From positions 1-48,490 of the forward strand of contig SBHC01000024.1 in NCBI GenBank assembly GCA_006226375.1: a DNA stretch of 48,490 nucleotides, written 5' to 3'. Below the pieces are notes generated by a model. That model saw nothing but the letters and a program-made list of their open reading frames with translations, made no database searches and had not been told where the DNA came from. The DNA is from Deltaproteobacteria bacterium (lineage in GTDB: Bacteria > Myxococcota_C > UBA6777). Shown in pieces: positions 27,141-36,906 of this stretch. Position 1 is the stretch's first letter. Every line of letters starts with the position of its first letter. The translations under genes were made by a program, and so were the position numbers.

Positions 27141-28019
27141 GTGAAGATAGTTAAGCTCGTGGGAAAGATACTGGGCGTTTTGCTCGTACTTACCGCGCTC
27201 ACAGTGCTCTCCCTTTATTTCATGTACCGACTCCCATCCCAAGCTCCAGAAAGAGCCCAGATCTTTGCAGGAAAAGAGTTCGCACACCGCGGCGGTTATC
27301 ACTATGGCCCCGAAAACTGCTTGTTCACCATCCAGAAAGTAAGCCATCGAGGAATCAAAGCGATAGAGGTGGATCTACAGCTCACACGAGATGGCGTGTT
27401 GGTGCTGTTCCACGACAAGACGCTGGATCGCATGACCAACGGAAAAGGCCTAATCTACGGTAAGACCTACGCCGAATTGAAGAAGCTCTTCCTCAAAGAC
27501 AAAGATGGCAAGACGCTCTCCAAGTGCAAGATAGCGTCCCTGGATAGCTACCTCACGTTTGCCAAACGAGAGAAGCTAGTCACAGAGCTAGACATCAAGC
27601 CACTCACTCACTACACAACCATTGCAAAAGAGTTAAGCCGACTTCTCAAAAAACACAACATGCACAACCGTGTCTACGCATCGTCCTTTCATCCCACGAT
27701 GCTCTACCAGATACGCAAGCATGACCCACGCGTGATGACCTCCCTTTCTCTGCGAGAAAAAGCCACAGAGAACCCTGTCATCAACCGTATTCTTTTGTCC
27801 TCTTGGATGCCTTCGTTCTTGGGTGTTTCTTTGGTCGAACCCCATCTTAAGCTCATCACTCCTCCATCCGTCAAGCAATGGACCCGCCGTGGCTACGTCG
27901 TTGTCGGCTGGACAGCCAACACCAAAGTCGCCAAAGAACGCTTGAAACAACTTCATGTATCGTTTGTGTCCAACTGCCCTGGTGATGTCTGCAAAGACCA
28001 TCACTCTGACGATCTTTAA
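27141..28019 (+). CDS. Glycerophosphodiester phosphodiesterase, membrane-anchored
   Basis: 292 residues with a GTG start preceded by AAAGGA. An N-terminal membrane helix (about residues 9-29) anchors the enzyme facing the periplasm. The GDPD TIM barrel follows: F-A-H-R-G-G with catalytic His49 and Arg50, G-P-E-N (Glu59), I-E-V-D-L-Q (Glu76, Asp78, metal ligands), and L-F-H-D (His91) as the second catalytic His. It would split glycerophosphodiesters into glycerol 3-phosphate and an alcohol in phospholipid turnover; lysophospholipase D-like activity is another known use of the fold. C-terminal V-V-G-W-T-A-N matches the family. The kinase gene lies 189 bases downstream on the same strand. Confidence 0.85.
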   Translation: MKIVKLVGKILGVLLVLTALTVLSLYFMYRLPSQAPERAQIFAGKEFAHRGGYHYGPENCLFTIQKVSHRGIKAIEVDLQLTRDGVLVLFHDKTLDRMTNGKGLIYGKTYAELKKLFLKDKDGKTLSKCKIASLDSYLTFAKREKLVTELDIKPLTHYTTIAKELSRLLKKHNMHNRVYASSFHPTMLYQIRKHDPRVMTSLSLREKATENPVINRILLSSWMPSFLGVSLVEPHLKLITPPSVKQWTRRGYVVVGWTANTKVAKERLKQLHVSFVSNCPGDVCKDHHSDDL

Positions 28020-28043
28020 GACAAACACACTCGCTCTTTGGAG

Positions 28044-28151
28044 GAAGCAGGAGAAGCATATCTGCTTCACTTTCGGATCGTTGAGACGACAACGATGGAG
28101 CGGCCACACCCATTCCTTGTGAAACAACGTGTCTTATGGCAAAGTGAAGCA
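28044..28151 (+). promoter_or_regulatory. Two mutually exclusive hairpins before the kinase gene
   Basis: GAAGCAG (28044-28050) pairs with CTGCTTC (28062-28068). The overlapping TGCTTCACTTT (28063-28073) also pairs perfectly over 11 bp with AAAGTGAAGCA (28141-28151). Both cannot form at once. The first could end the phosphodiesterase transcript, though no T-run follows. Whether this is attenuation or chance is open. Confidence 0.35.
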
Positions 28152-28208
28152 CTCTTCTTTTGAAAAAAAGAATCAACCACCATAACGAGGACAGAGGGTA
28201 GGAGTTCG

Positions 28209-29648
28209 ATGAGTGCGCAGTCTGGCTGGCTTGCAGGTCGCTATGAATTGCTTTCGATGCTTGGAGAAGGGGGAATGGGAAGCGTCTACAGGGCGCAAGA
28301 CCATGAGCTTGAAGAAATCGTTGCCGTCAAGGTGTTACGCACAGACTTGTTGCAACGTCCCAAGCTGTTGGCCCGTTTCCGGCAGGAAGTTCGTCTGGCT
28401 CGACGCATCACCCATCGCAATGTAGCCCGTACATTTGATTTGGGTACAACCGATGGAACATTCTATCTTACGATGGAATACATCGAAGGAGTCTCTCTCT
28501 ACGATTTTCTGGAGCGAACTCCTGTGCTGCCTCTCAAGGTCTGGTTCGATCTCGCTCTTCAAATCTGTCGAGGTTTGGAAGCAGCCCACGAAGAAGAAAT
28601 CACCCACCGCGATCTCAAGCCCGACAACATCCTAATCTCCAAGAAAGGCCGCGTGGTCGTTTCAGACTTCGGCATCGCACGACTCAAAGATAGCCAGCAC
28701 ATCAACACAACAGCCGGTGTCGTGATGGGCACTCCAAGGTACATGGCACCGGAACAGCTCAAAAGTTTGCCTGACCTGGATGAGCGTGTAGACATCTATG
28801 CCTTGGGTGCTTTGTTTTACGAGATGCTCACAGGTAAGCCAGCCTGGGATGGGCCCACACCGATAGCCATCGCGTTTCTGCGCTTTGCGGAGCCTCCCCC
28901 CGACCCCCGAAAAGTCAACCCGGCGGTTCCCGAAGAGTTAGCGGAGTTGGTCATCAAATGCATGGCCCGAGAGCGTAACGACCGATACGATGACATCTCC
29001 GACATCATTGAAGCGCTGGAGTCGATGCAAATCGAAGGACTCGACCTTCACCGCATGCATCGAAGATCGTCCGCCCGTCGCAGTCCAACCATGACGCCTC
29101 TCCGCCAGTTTCTTCTGGAACAAGAGAAAGCCATAGAAGAAGCGAAGGCAACAGGACAGCACAAAACGGACGACGGAGATTCAGACGCAAACGCCATCAC
29201 TCCACAGCGCTCCACCCCAACCAATGCCTTGACGATTGCAGTGATGCCCTTGCGCAGCGACCGAGGAACGACTGACCCAGAGCTCGCCTCCGAAGTAGAG
29301 GAAGAATTGGTGGATCAACTTTCTGTTCTGCCGAACCTGAGAGTTCGCCGGGTTGGACCCCAACATCGAGTGGTTGGACAAGAAACTGACACACAAGCCA
29401 TTGGAACCGCCCTCAATGTAAAGTATCTACTGCAAGGCTCAGTCAAGCTTGTGGAAGAGAAAGTTACGTTTAAACTGCGGTTGTTGGTCACACAGAATGG
29501 TTACCAGCGATGGGCAGGCAAAGCACAAGGTTCTGTGGATCACGTAGAGGCAATGTGTCAGGGAATTGTGGCCCAAGTCGAAGATGCGCTTCGCTCTGAA
29601 AATGTAGGACACCCCACCATTCTGCTCAAGCCATCCGCCAAGAAATAA
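28209..29648 (+). CDS. Pkn-type Ser/Thr protein kinase with TolB-like C-terminal domain
   Basis: 479 residues, no membrane helix. The kinase domain (about 11-275) is complete: G-E-G-G-M-G-S-V loop (19-26), Lys41 for ATP, H-R-D-L-K-P-D-N with catalytic Asp135, D-F-G at 153-155, G-T-P-R-Y-M-A-P-E-Q activation segment end. A charged linker follows. Residues from about 335 (A-L-T-I-A-V-M-P-L ... V-K-Y-L-L-Q-G-S-V) match the TolB-like/FlgO-like N-terminal domain found after kinases or in cyclase-type regulators, ending in S-A-K-K. It would phosphorylate Ser/Thr of unknown partners in the cytoplasm. An AGGAG-type site precedes ATG 28209. Confidence 0.9.
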   Translation: MSAQSGWLAGRYELLSMLGEGGMGSVYRAQDHELEEIVAVKVLRTDLLQRPKLLARFRQEVRLARRITHRNVARTFDLGTTDGTFYLTMEYIEGVSLYDFLERTPVLPLKVWFDLALQICRGLEAAHEEEITHRDLKPDNILISKKGRVVVSDFGIARLKDSQHINTTAGVVMGTPRYMAPEQLKSLPDLDERVDIYALGALFYEMLTGKPAWDGPTPIAIAFLRFAEPPPDPRKVNPAVPEELAELVIKCMARERNDRYDDISDIIEALESMQIEGLDLHRMHRRSSARRSPTMTPLRQFLLEQEKAIEEAKATGQHKTDDGDSDANAITPQRSTPTNALTIAVMPLRSDRGTTDPELASEVEEELVDQLSVLPNLRVRRVGPQHRVVGQETDTQAIGTALNVKYLLQGSVKLVEEKVTFKLRLLVTQNGYQRWAGKAQGSVDHVEAMCQGIVAQVEDALRSENVGHPTILLKPSAKK

Positions 29649-29659
29649 CCTTCGCTTGA

Positions 29660-30004
29660 GGGAATGGCGTACTGTACTTAAGAAAGCCTGCGATACAGTT
29701 CGCCGTTGCAGTAGAAGCCAAGCAGCTTTGGGGATGGGTTCGGAACCAACGAAGGAAAGATGACCCACCACCAGCTGGTCTTTCGCTTCCCTCCTCTTCC
29801 ATCTCCATTGCATCAAATTTGCGGTACAGAGACAACAACCCCTTCGTTGCCAACAAGGATTGTTGTAGTTTGGTTCCACCTCATTGTCAGCTCAACAATC
29901 ATCAACCTGCGCGAATCATTTTGAAGCACCTACAAGGCAAGCCGTACAAGCGAGGCAACGAACAAGACTGGCTTCGTTGGTGGAACCAAGTACGAAAGCG
30001 ATAG
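29660..30004 (+). pseudogene. Possible gene remnant with a HEAT-protein-like W-x-x-W-W tail
   Basis: The frame is open from 29660 to a TAG at 30002, about 114 codons, but has no good start (only TTG 29819 and CTG 29672) and no ribosome site. Its end, I-I-L-K-H-L-Q-G-K-P-Y then D-W-L-R-W-W-N-Q, resembles the C-terminal tail (L-x-x-L-x-G ... W-x-x-W-W) seen on many HEAT-repeat proteins. It may be the remnant of such a gene. Chance is also possible; the middle part is low in complexity. Confidence 0.3.
29666..29704 (+). terminator. Hairpin after the kinase gene
   Basis: GGCGTACTGTA (29666-29676) pairs with TACAGTTCGCC (29694-29704), 11 bp with one mismatch and a 17-base loop, starting 18 bases after the kinase stop. 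There is no T-run, so a factor-independent terminator is doubtful; it may protect the mRNA end. Confidence 0.35.
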
Positions 30005-30013
30005 CATCATTGT

Positions 30014-31795
30014 TTAGGAGAGAATGAGGGGAACGGTGTAGCACACAACGAACAAAGCAAAGGTGACAACAACTGGCTTCCACTTGCCCGCCTGCTCCCA
30101 TGCTTCTTGCGTTGCAAAAGCAAGAGAGAAGAACAACACAAACAACACCGAAGTTGCGGCAGTCATCGTTAGAGTAAGAGCATACGGAATATGGTAGAGC
30201 AAAGGAATGACAAGAAGCAGCAAAGGCCACTCGCAGATCCACCCAACCACCGACAGAAACGACGCTTCGTCCTCCACCTTTTCTTTGTGTTTCCCGTGTA
30301 CAAACGTGAAAGCCAGTACACCACCAAGAAGCGGCCAAATGGTGAGATAGCCTGCACCTGGAACCTTCCAGGCCAAAAAGACGCTAACACCCGCCCACCA
30401 CAACAACGCCATCATGGCTGTTTCGCTCTTTCGGATCCATCGAGACAACCACCCATGAACGGCAAAAAAGAAGCTTGCCGTAAGAAACAGAAAGGCCAAG
30501 ACATACCAGCCATCATGCAAGATGTCATAGTAAAACCCATACAAATGTTTGCCTCGCCATCGAAGAGTGTACCAAGCCAGCCCTCCCACAACTGAACCAG
30601 CCAGCGCAGCTGTGCCAACCAATTGAACGAAAGCAAACCCAAGCCCTTTCCAGCGAATCTGCCTGGACTTCATGGAAAGTAAGAGAAGCACAAAGCAAGC
30701 CAGCAGCGCAAATCCAGCGAGGACTTTTCCTGCAAGCTCACTGTATCGAACAAGATGCCGACCCAACACATCAAAGTATACGACGTTGGGAGAGGTCTTG
30801 ACCTTACCCAGGTTGGCCGCTCCAAAGGTCCGAACCAACGACAACATGTGCTCCCCATGATCTTGCAAGCTCGCACGGGATAAATGTTCGGCATCATCGG
30901 TAGGTTGATGGTAGTGTCGGACTTGTTCGATAAACGCAAAGTTCAGCCCTTGAACCCCCGCCCTCTTAAACACGGTAAAGTCCGTGTCGTTGGGCAGCCG
31001 CCGGTACACTTCAAAGAACAAGGAAGACCCACGAGGTGCAGGGTCACCTTTTGCAAACTGTTCCATCACAAACCCGTTGTTGGAAGCCGTTTCAAACATC
31101 AAGGAAGGCCCCGCAGCACCGCGTGCTTCAAAGTTAAGGACCAACTTAACATCCTTCATCCACGGATGATAACGAGCAAACAGCTTGGCTCCCCACAAAC
31201 CAATTTCTTCTGCATCGGTGAACAGAAAAATGACATCGTTGGCCAACGCAGGATGATGCTTCAGCGCCCGAATGGTTTCCAACATAGCAGCGACAGCTGC
31301 ACCATCATCGGCTGCTCCAGGGCCTCGATGCGCAGAGTCATAGTGTGCAGCAACAAGCAACGCCCCTGTGCTCTTTGTGCCCCTCATTCGCACCATGACA
31401 TTGGTGACTGGCTTCCCAGCCAGTCGAGAGGCTCGGGGATGCAAGCCATAGCGTGGCAACGGTCGTTGTTGTATCAGAGGCTTGCGTCCGAGTTGACGAA
31501 GCTGTTGCAACAAATACCGCCGGACTTCCACGTTTGCTTTGGACCACATGGGGTGTGGTTTCTTCGCCATGGACTTCACATGCGTCATCGCACGGATAGC
31601 AGAAAACTCCTTGGCACTAGCCTTGGCAGGTTTGGGCGAAGGAGGTTGTTGCATCGTCACAATCAGCAACGCGCTCAGCCCAAACAAGCTGACTCCGATC
31701 AGACTTATCCATGCCCGCGGAGCGCGATTTTTCCATGTGTTATCGATAGAATGGAGAGCCCGAATCAAAGAGCGTTTCAGATCGTTGAACACCAT
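30014..31795 (-). CDS. M28-family metallopeptidase with C-terminal membrane domain
   Basis: 593 residues. A membrane helix at about 30-47 comes first, then a periplasmic M28 peptidase domain: A-A-H-Y-D-S (Zn ligand His), G-A-A-D-D-G-A-A-V (bridging Asp), T-D-A-E-E-I-G-L-W-G (catalytic and ligand Glu), N-F-E-A-R-G, and H-Q-P-T-D-D for the last His ligand. The set of two-zinc ligands is complete. After about residue 350 come seven or more hydrophobic helices. The closest architecture is the membrane-bound M28 aminopeptidase-like group, which includes Fxna/ERMP1-type proteins; substrate unknown. ATG 31795 has GAGAGG upstream. It lies 136 bases downstream of the long Cys-rich operon on the same strand, without a clear terminator between. 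Confidence 0.85.
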   Translation of the reverse strand: MVFNDLKRSLIRALHSIDNTWKNRAPRAWISLIGVSLFGLSALLIVTMQQPPSPKPAKASAKEFSAIRAMTHVKSMAKKPHPMWSKANVEVRRYLLQQLRQLGRKPLIQQRPLPRYGLHPRASRLAGKPVTNVMVRMRGTKSTGALLVAAHYDSAHRGPGAADDGAAVAAMLETIRALKHHPALANDVIFLFTDAEEIGLWGAKLFARYHPWMKDVKLVLNFEARGAAGPSLMFETASNNGFVMEQFAKGDPAPRGSSLFFEVYRRLPNDTDFTVFKRAGVQGLNFAFIEQVRHYHQPTDDAEHLSRASLQDHGEHMLSLVRTFGAANLGKVKTSPNVVYFDVLGRHLVRYSELAGKVLAGFALLACFVLLLLSMKSRQIRWKGLGFAFVQLVGTAALAGSVVGGLAWYTLRWRGKHLYGFYYDILHDGWYVLAFLFLTASFFFAVHGWLSRWIRKSETAMMALLWWAGVSVFLAWKVPGAGYLTIWPLLGGVLAFTFVHGKHKEKVEDEASFLSVVGWICEWPLLLLVIPLLYHIPYALTLTMTAATSVLFVLFFSLAFATQEAWEQAGKWKPVVVTFALFVVCYTVPLILS

Positions 31796-31931
31796 CAAAG
31801 CCTCTCTGGAAAAGAAACGAACACCCTAACGACTCCGCCTCTCTTCCTGCATATTGGTTTGCTACATCCCAAGATGTACCAGGAAACTCAAAGAACAAGC
31901 AAGACATCGCGTGTGAAGGACACCGGACAAG

Positions 31932-34900
31932 CTATTGGGAGCACTCACGTGAGCTTTGGGCGCGGTTAAGCTTTAACTTGCATCGACCTTGCTCTTTGCA
32001 AGCTTTGCTGTTTTGGCAATCGTTTTCATCAAAGGGCAAACAAACGCTGCGAGTTTCGTTGCCCACGTTGATACGGTAGAGATGACATTGTCCTTCCGAC
32101 CTGCAACCTTCACTGTCACGACAGTCTTGCGTTTGACCGGGCTCACAAGAGTTGCCTTTTCGTTTGCACTGACCGAAGTTTTGACAATTGGTGCTTGCTT
32201 TGCAGTGGTCATCCACTTGCGGTAAGCACTGCGACGGGAGGTTGGGTTGGGACGAGTGTTGGACTCGGCCACAAGCGCCTTTTTCCCGGCAGTACTGACT
32301 GTTTTGACAATGAGCATCTGTCGACGCACCACACAAGGTACCAAAGCGAGCACATTGACCTGCAAGTCGGCAGTTGTCGCTTCGTGCGCAGTCTGTGTTG
32401 GAGCGGGGAGCGCATACTTGCTCAACTTGCTGCCCATTCCGCACGGTCTGTAGACCACACATGCCTGACTTTCGACAGTTTGCGCTATTGAGGCAGTCGG
32501 AGAGTTGGGATGGAGCACAGCGCTCGCCTTGCAGAGCACAACGCCCATCTTGGAGACAAGCCTGACTTTGTAGGCAGTGTGCCTTGGTGGTGGGCACGCA
32601 TCGCCCCTTGGAAGCCGTACACTTGCCTTGTTCCTTGCAATCAGCGCTGGCGAGACAATCCGTGTTGGACGAAGCAATGCACTGGGAACCCTGCTTTGTG
32701 CAAAGACCCGACCGCTGGCAACGCAAGCCTTGTTGGCAAGACACACAAGCAGCGTTGGCTCCCAGCGCACAAGCCCCACCCGACTTGCACTTCGCGCTCT
32801 GTTCACAATGTTGGTCTGTGCCAACCTGGCAGCCTTGCTCCTGGCCCACTTTAAACAACGTAGCCTGACACCGACCTTCGTTTTGGCACAAGACACTTCG
32901 TTCGCAGTCGGCGTCTTTGCTGACCTTGCATGCTAAAAACCCTGATGCGTTGATGCCGTAGGAGCATTGTCCCAGTGTTTTGCACATAGGGCTCTTGGTA
33001 CAGTCTTGGTCTCCTCCCCAGGCGCACAACGTTCCGACCCGAGTGCAGCGACCGTCTCTTTTGCAGACGTTGCTTTGTTCACAGTCGGAATGGGAACCGA
33101 CACGACACACAGGAGCTTCGACCAACGCTTGCGTCGGAGTACAGCGTCCTTCCTCCTTGCACATGTCGCTTTGCTGGCAGTGCTGACCTGTCATACTTGG
33201 AGCGCAATCCTCCCCGAAGTATCCGCCCTTTTCGCAACGTCCTTCACGTTGGCAGCTGGCGCTGTTCCGACAAGAGAGGTGGTCCACAGCCGCACACTCA
33301 GGCTCTCTGAATCCTTGGAAGCGGAACAAGCCGCATCGCCCAAGGTCTCGACACTCTTTGCTGGTTTGGCAATCTTTGTCGCTTCGAGCCAGACAAGCCA
33401 TTTGATTGTCTTGGGTCAACGATGCCGTGCAAAGACCCTTGTTTCGGCACAAGTCACTCTTTCGGCAATCCACCGAGGTTGCCACACCACAGCGGTTGTT
33501 GCGCAAGCTGCAGTTCCCCAACGTCTTGCACTCTGTGCTGGCTTCACAATCCGTTGAAGACTGAGCAATACAGATGCCTTGCCCCAAAGCACAAAGACCT
33601 TGGCTTCGGCAGACAGCGCTGGCTCTGCAATCCGTGGACGAGCCTGCAACACAAGACCCTTTTTGGTGGGAACAAAGTCCGGCTTGCAAGCATAGCTGAG
33701 ATGCTTTGCAATCAACATCACTCTGGATCACGCACTCGTTGTTCAACGGTGTTGTTCCCGCTTGGTAACTGCAGGCTCCAACTTGTTTGCAACGTTCGCT
33801 ACTCTGGCAATGAGGGGCAGAACCTACCACACAAATGTATTCTTTGCTGCTTTGAAAAGCCTGACAACGCGCTTCTTTTTTGCATAAATCACTCTCTGCA
33901 CAGTCAGCAGAGCGAAGAACAATGCAGGAGCCTTGGGCATCTCGTGAACATTTCCCCGTCTGCTTGCAGCTGAGACTCTGTTGGCAATCCAGGTCAGAAC
34001 CTGCAACACAGCTTCCTTCGACCAAGCTACACAACCCTTCCTTGCGGCAGTTCAGGCTTCGCTGGCAATCTTGGTCACTTGTGGGAACACAACTCCCTTG
34101 GAGGACTCCACATTTCCCTTCTACTTGGCACAGAGCACTCTTTTGACAGTCGCTGACAAAGACAGCAGAGCATGTCCCGTTGTTGAGAGAACACCGGCCA
34201 TGATCAACGCAATCTCGGCTGCTTCGGCATCGAACACAGGCCGGAAGGTCCAAGGAGTTGACACCCAACGCGCACCTTCCCAACAAGGTGCATAGGTCAC
34301 TGCTACGACAGTCGGAGATGAACCCAGGCAAGCAGGCTTTCAGCTCAAACGAAAAGATCTCAACCTCCACCAAAGAGCAGTTCCCTTTTTCCTTGCACTC
34401 CACACTTTGTCTGCAGTCTTGCTCGCTCGCTTGCGCGCAGGTCGCTCCTTCCGGTGAGTCTTCGACAGCGCAGTTACCCTTCTGTTTGCAGATGTCGCTG
34501 TTGCGGCAGTCTTGGGGCTGGTCTGCCGCACAAACAGGAACTCCTCCCAGCACCACGCGCTTGCACAAGCCCAATGACTTGCAAGCATGCTTCTGGCAGT
34601 CGCTGTCACTTGCGGGCAGGCATAGCTTATAGGTCTCATCAAACGAGCATTGCCCCTTCGTTTGGCAGCCTTCGCTCTTTTCACAGTCCTGGGTTGAGCC
34701 CGGTTGGCATTTCCCCTCCGCATTCAGAGAGCAAGCCCCAAGCTGTTTGCACCCGGCGCTAACGCGGCAGTCACTCACAGAACCAACGACACAAGAGCTT
34801 GCGTCTTTCTTCTTGCAGCGACCGTTGTTTTTGCAGCCCAGGCTTTGGGAGCAATCGGTATCAGACCCCACGGTACAAACACCTTGCAGAGGCACACATT

Positions 34901-36893
34901 TGCCCTCATCGATACAGGCTTTGGTTTCTCTGCATAAGCCACATGCTCGGTCGGGTTGGTCATTTCTTGGTTTTTGGACCCAACATTTGCCTTGCTTCTT
35001 GCACACGTCACTTTGCAGACATGCGTCGTTTGTGGTTGCGATACACACAGGGTGAGTGAAAAAGAAATTCACGTTCAACCCCGTGCTGCAACGTCCTTCT
35101 CTTCGACAGATGTCGCTGTCTTTGCATTCCTGATCGGACGTGGACAAGCAAACGCCGGCTTGCGCCGTACAGCGTCCTGCTTTCTTGCACAACGCGCTTT
35201 GTTTGCAGTCTGCATCGGAAGCAGCAAGACAAGCTTGTGACGCATTGGGTAGAGGGTTCCGTACACACAAACCTTTTTCACGACATCCAAGACCTTGACG
35301 GCATGTCGTACAGCCCTTGTCTCCTAGCGCACAGAGTCCCTTCTCCTGGCAGTCCAGGCTCAACGCGCAATGGGCGTCGACACGGGCGATGCAACGCCCC
35401 AAGCTGTAGGAGCACTTGCCCGACTTTAGACACGAGGTTCCACGATGACAAGGAACACAGCTCCGGTCCAAGGCACCACACTGCCTCTCGCTTTTGCAGG
35501 AGAGGCCTTGCTCACAGTCCTTATCGGCAAGAGCGACACACGTATTAATCCACAGCCCTGCATTGTAGATAGGAAGCACGGAGCAGGACCCCTTTTGCTC
35601 ACAGTCACGGGACGATAGACAGCTTGCATCGGTCTTGGGAAGGCAACGGTCTTCGGGCAACACGCCTCCCACCAAGAGAGTCAATTTGTCGCACTTTCCG
35701 GACGTTTTGCACTCCAAGCTTTGAGCACAATCCGCGTCACTGCCCACTTCGCAACCTCCCAGCCCATCTTGGCATCGACCTTCCTGCAAACAAAACAGTG
35801 TCTCCTTACACAGATTGCAGCCTTGTCCTTCGCAGCGAAGTTCGCGAAACAGTCGAGTGTTACCGTTGGAGGCCGTTAAGCTGAGGGTAGCAATCCGATT
35901 CTCTCGGGATAGCTTCCACACGTAGGTCTCGGTTTGGGGCTCCTTAATCTCCCTTGTGCTGGCTTCTTCACAAGTAACCTCACGTCGTTCCAGTCGCATT
36001 TGACGGGTTAGATTCAGCTTGTTCCCGTCCAAACGTAGCTGTCCGCTCTCGAACACAAACACACCACCTGGGCAGTTGGCATCGGTGCTTTGGGTATAGC
36101 CAACGAAGGTATACAGACCACCCAAAAAGAAGCTATAGGCAGAGGTCGAAACGACCTCTGTACGCGTAGGACTTCCCCGTCGAACAAGCACTTCTCGGGT
36201 CGGCACTCGCCAGATATTTTTCCCTTCGTCGTACATGTCAATGGTCCGGTGGGTTGTAAGAGACCAATGACCGATCAACGCGAGAGGTACACGAACTTTT
36301 TCACTGCCGACAAGCTTTTCATCCAGGCAGATGCTGGTCTCTTTGTTGCTGGCAAAACAAGTAAACCCTGAAGGGCAAGGGTCTTTGTCTCCGCATAACT
36401 GCGTACACCAGCCCCCACGGATTCCTCGAAACACGCCCAAGCAAACGCTGGATTCGCACTCGCTACGATGCCAGCAAGCTTCCCCCATGGGCTTGGCGTT
36501 GGCATCGATCCGATAACAAACTCGTTTGGTAGAAGCTAACGAGGGAGCCAACGGCCGACATCGGTACTGCTTTCCCAAAGAGGCGCAGTCTTCGTCCTGT
36601 TCGCAAGGTTTGCTGCAATAGGAGGTTTCAATGGAGGTGCTTCGAATGCATGTGTCTTGGAGGCAGTCACCGTTCTCACGGCAAGGCCCCAGACCTGCTT
36701 TCTTTTGGTCAGCTTTCTTGCAAAGTCCGTCACCCACTTCGTTTAACACACAGTTTCCACTGGCACACTGGCTGGATTGCGTGCAATAAGAGAATTCGGG
36801 CCGCAGTTCGGGCGCTGGAGGACCACATGCAGTGATGCAAAGCAGGCAAAGGCCTACCAGACAGCACAGAGTTCGGGTCATCACAGCGAACAT
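31932..36893 (-). CDS. Giant lipoprotein with about 39 four-Cys modules
   Basis: 1653 residues. ATG 36893 is fixed by GAGGAAGG upstream; the frame stays open to 37259 but that part only mirrors the overlapping upstream gene. The signal peptide ends in C-I-T-A-C. Residues about 30-330 include Cys-rich units and a strand-rich domain. The rest is about 39 modules of 27-35 residues: D-C-x2-S-x2-C-x3-G-x-C-x(6-14)-C, spacing C-x5-C-x5-C-x(6-14)-C-x7. This pattern differs from the eight-Cys unit of other genes in the window. Presumably an extracellular disulfide-rich fibre. Third gene of the operon, starting 13 bases after the preceding stop. Function unknown. Confidence 0.8.
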   Translation of the reverse strand: MFAVMTRTLCCLVGLCLLCITACGPPAPELRPEFSYCTQSSQCASGNCVLNEVGDGLCKKADQKKAGLGPCRENGDCLQDTCIRSTSIETSYCSKPCEQDEDCASLGKQYRCRPLAPSLASTKRVCYRIDANAKPMGEACWHRSECESSVCLGVFRGIRGGWCTQLCGDKDPCPSGFTCFASNKETSICLDEKLVGSEKVRVPLALIGHWSLTTHRTIDMYDEGKNIWRVPTREVLVRRGSPTRTEVVSTSAYSFFLGGLYTFVGYTQSTDANCPGGVFVFESGQLRLDGNKLNLTRQMRLERREVTCEEASTREIKEPQTETYVWKLSRENRIATLSLTASNGNTRLFRELRCEGQGCNLCKETLFCLQEGRCQDGLGGCEVGSDADCAQSLECKTSGKCDKLTLLVGGVLPEDRCLPKTDASCLSSRDCEQKGSCSVLPIYNAGLWINTCVALADKDCEQGLSCKSERQCGALDRSCVPCHRGTSCLKSGKCSYSLGRCIARVDAHCALSLDCQEKGLCALGDKGCTTCRQGLGCREKGLCVRNPLPNASQACLAASDADCKQSALCKKAGRCTAQAGVCLSTSDQECKDSDICRREGRCSTGLNVNFFFTHPVCIATTNDACLQSDVCKKQGKCWVQKPRNDQPDRACGLCRETKACIDEGKCVPLQGVCTVGSDTDCSQSLGCKNNGRCKKKDASSCVVGSVSDCRVSAGCKQLGACSLNAEGKCQPGSTQDCEKSEGCQTKGQCSFDETYKLCLPASDSDCQKHACKSLGLCKRVVLGGVPVCAADQPQDCRNSDICKQKGNCAVEDSPEGATCAQASEQDCRQSVECKEKGNCSLVEVEIFSFELKACLPGFISDCRSSDLCTLLGRCALGVNSLDLPACVRCRSSRDCVDHGRCSLNNGTCSAVFVSDCQKSALCQVEGKCGVLQGSCVPTSDQDCQRSLNCRKEGLCSLVEGSCVAGSDLDCQQSLSCKQTGKCSRDAQGSCIVLRSADCAESDLCKKEARCQAFQSSKEYICVVGSAPHCQSSERCKQVGACSYQAGTTPLNNECVIQSDVDCKASQLCLQAGLCSHQKGSCVAGSSTDCRASAVCRSQGLCALGQGICIAQSSTDCEASTECKTLGNCSLRNNRCGVATSVDCRKSDLCRNKGLCTASLTQDNQMACLARSDKDCQTSKECRDLGRCGLFRFQGFREPECAAVDHLSCRNSASCQREGRCEKGGYFGEDCAPSMTGQHCQQSDMCKEEGRCTPTQALVEAPVCRVGSHSDCEQSNVCKRDGRCTRVGTLCAWGGDQDCTKSPMCKTLGQCSYGINASGFLACKVSKDADCERSVLCQNEGRCQATLFKVGQEQGCQVGTDQHCEQSAKCKSGGACALGANAACVSCQQGLRCQRSGLCTKQGSQCIASSNTDCLASADCKEQGKCTASKGRCVPTTKAHCLQSQACLQDGRCALQGERCAPSQLSDCLNSANCRKSGMCGLQTVRNGQQVEQVCAPRSNTDCARSDNCRLAGQCARFGTLCGASTDAHCQNSQYCREKGACGRVQHSSQPNLPSQCLPQVDDHCKASTNCQNFGQCKRKGNSCEPGQTQDCRDSEGCRSEGQCHLYRINVGNETRSVCLPFDENDCQNSKACKEQGRCKLKLNRAQSSRECSQ

Positions 36894-36906
36894 AACGTTT
36901 CCTTCC

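Noticed and set aside
27067-27144. 25-codon frame overlapping the GTG start of the phosphodiesterase
   Set aside because: The TGA overlaps the start neatly, but no ribosome site precedes its ATG and the peptide shows no leader-peptide features.
31944-31953. Palindrome CTCACGTGAG near the end of the giant gene
   Set aside because: It lies within the last codons (S-R-E) of the coding sequence and has no T-run or partner site; taken as chance.
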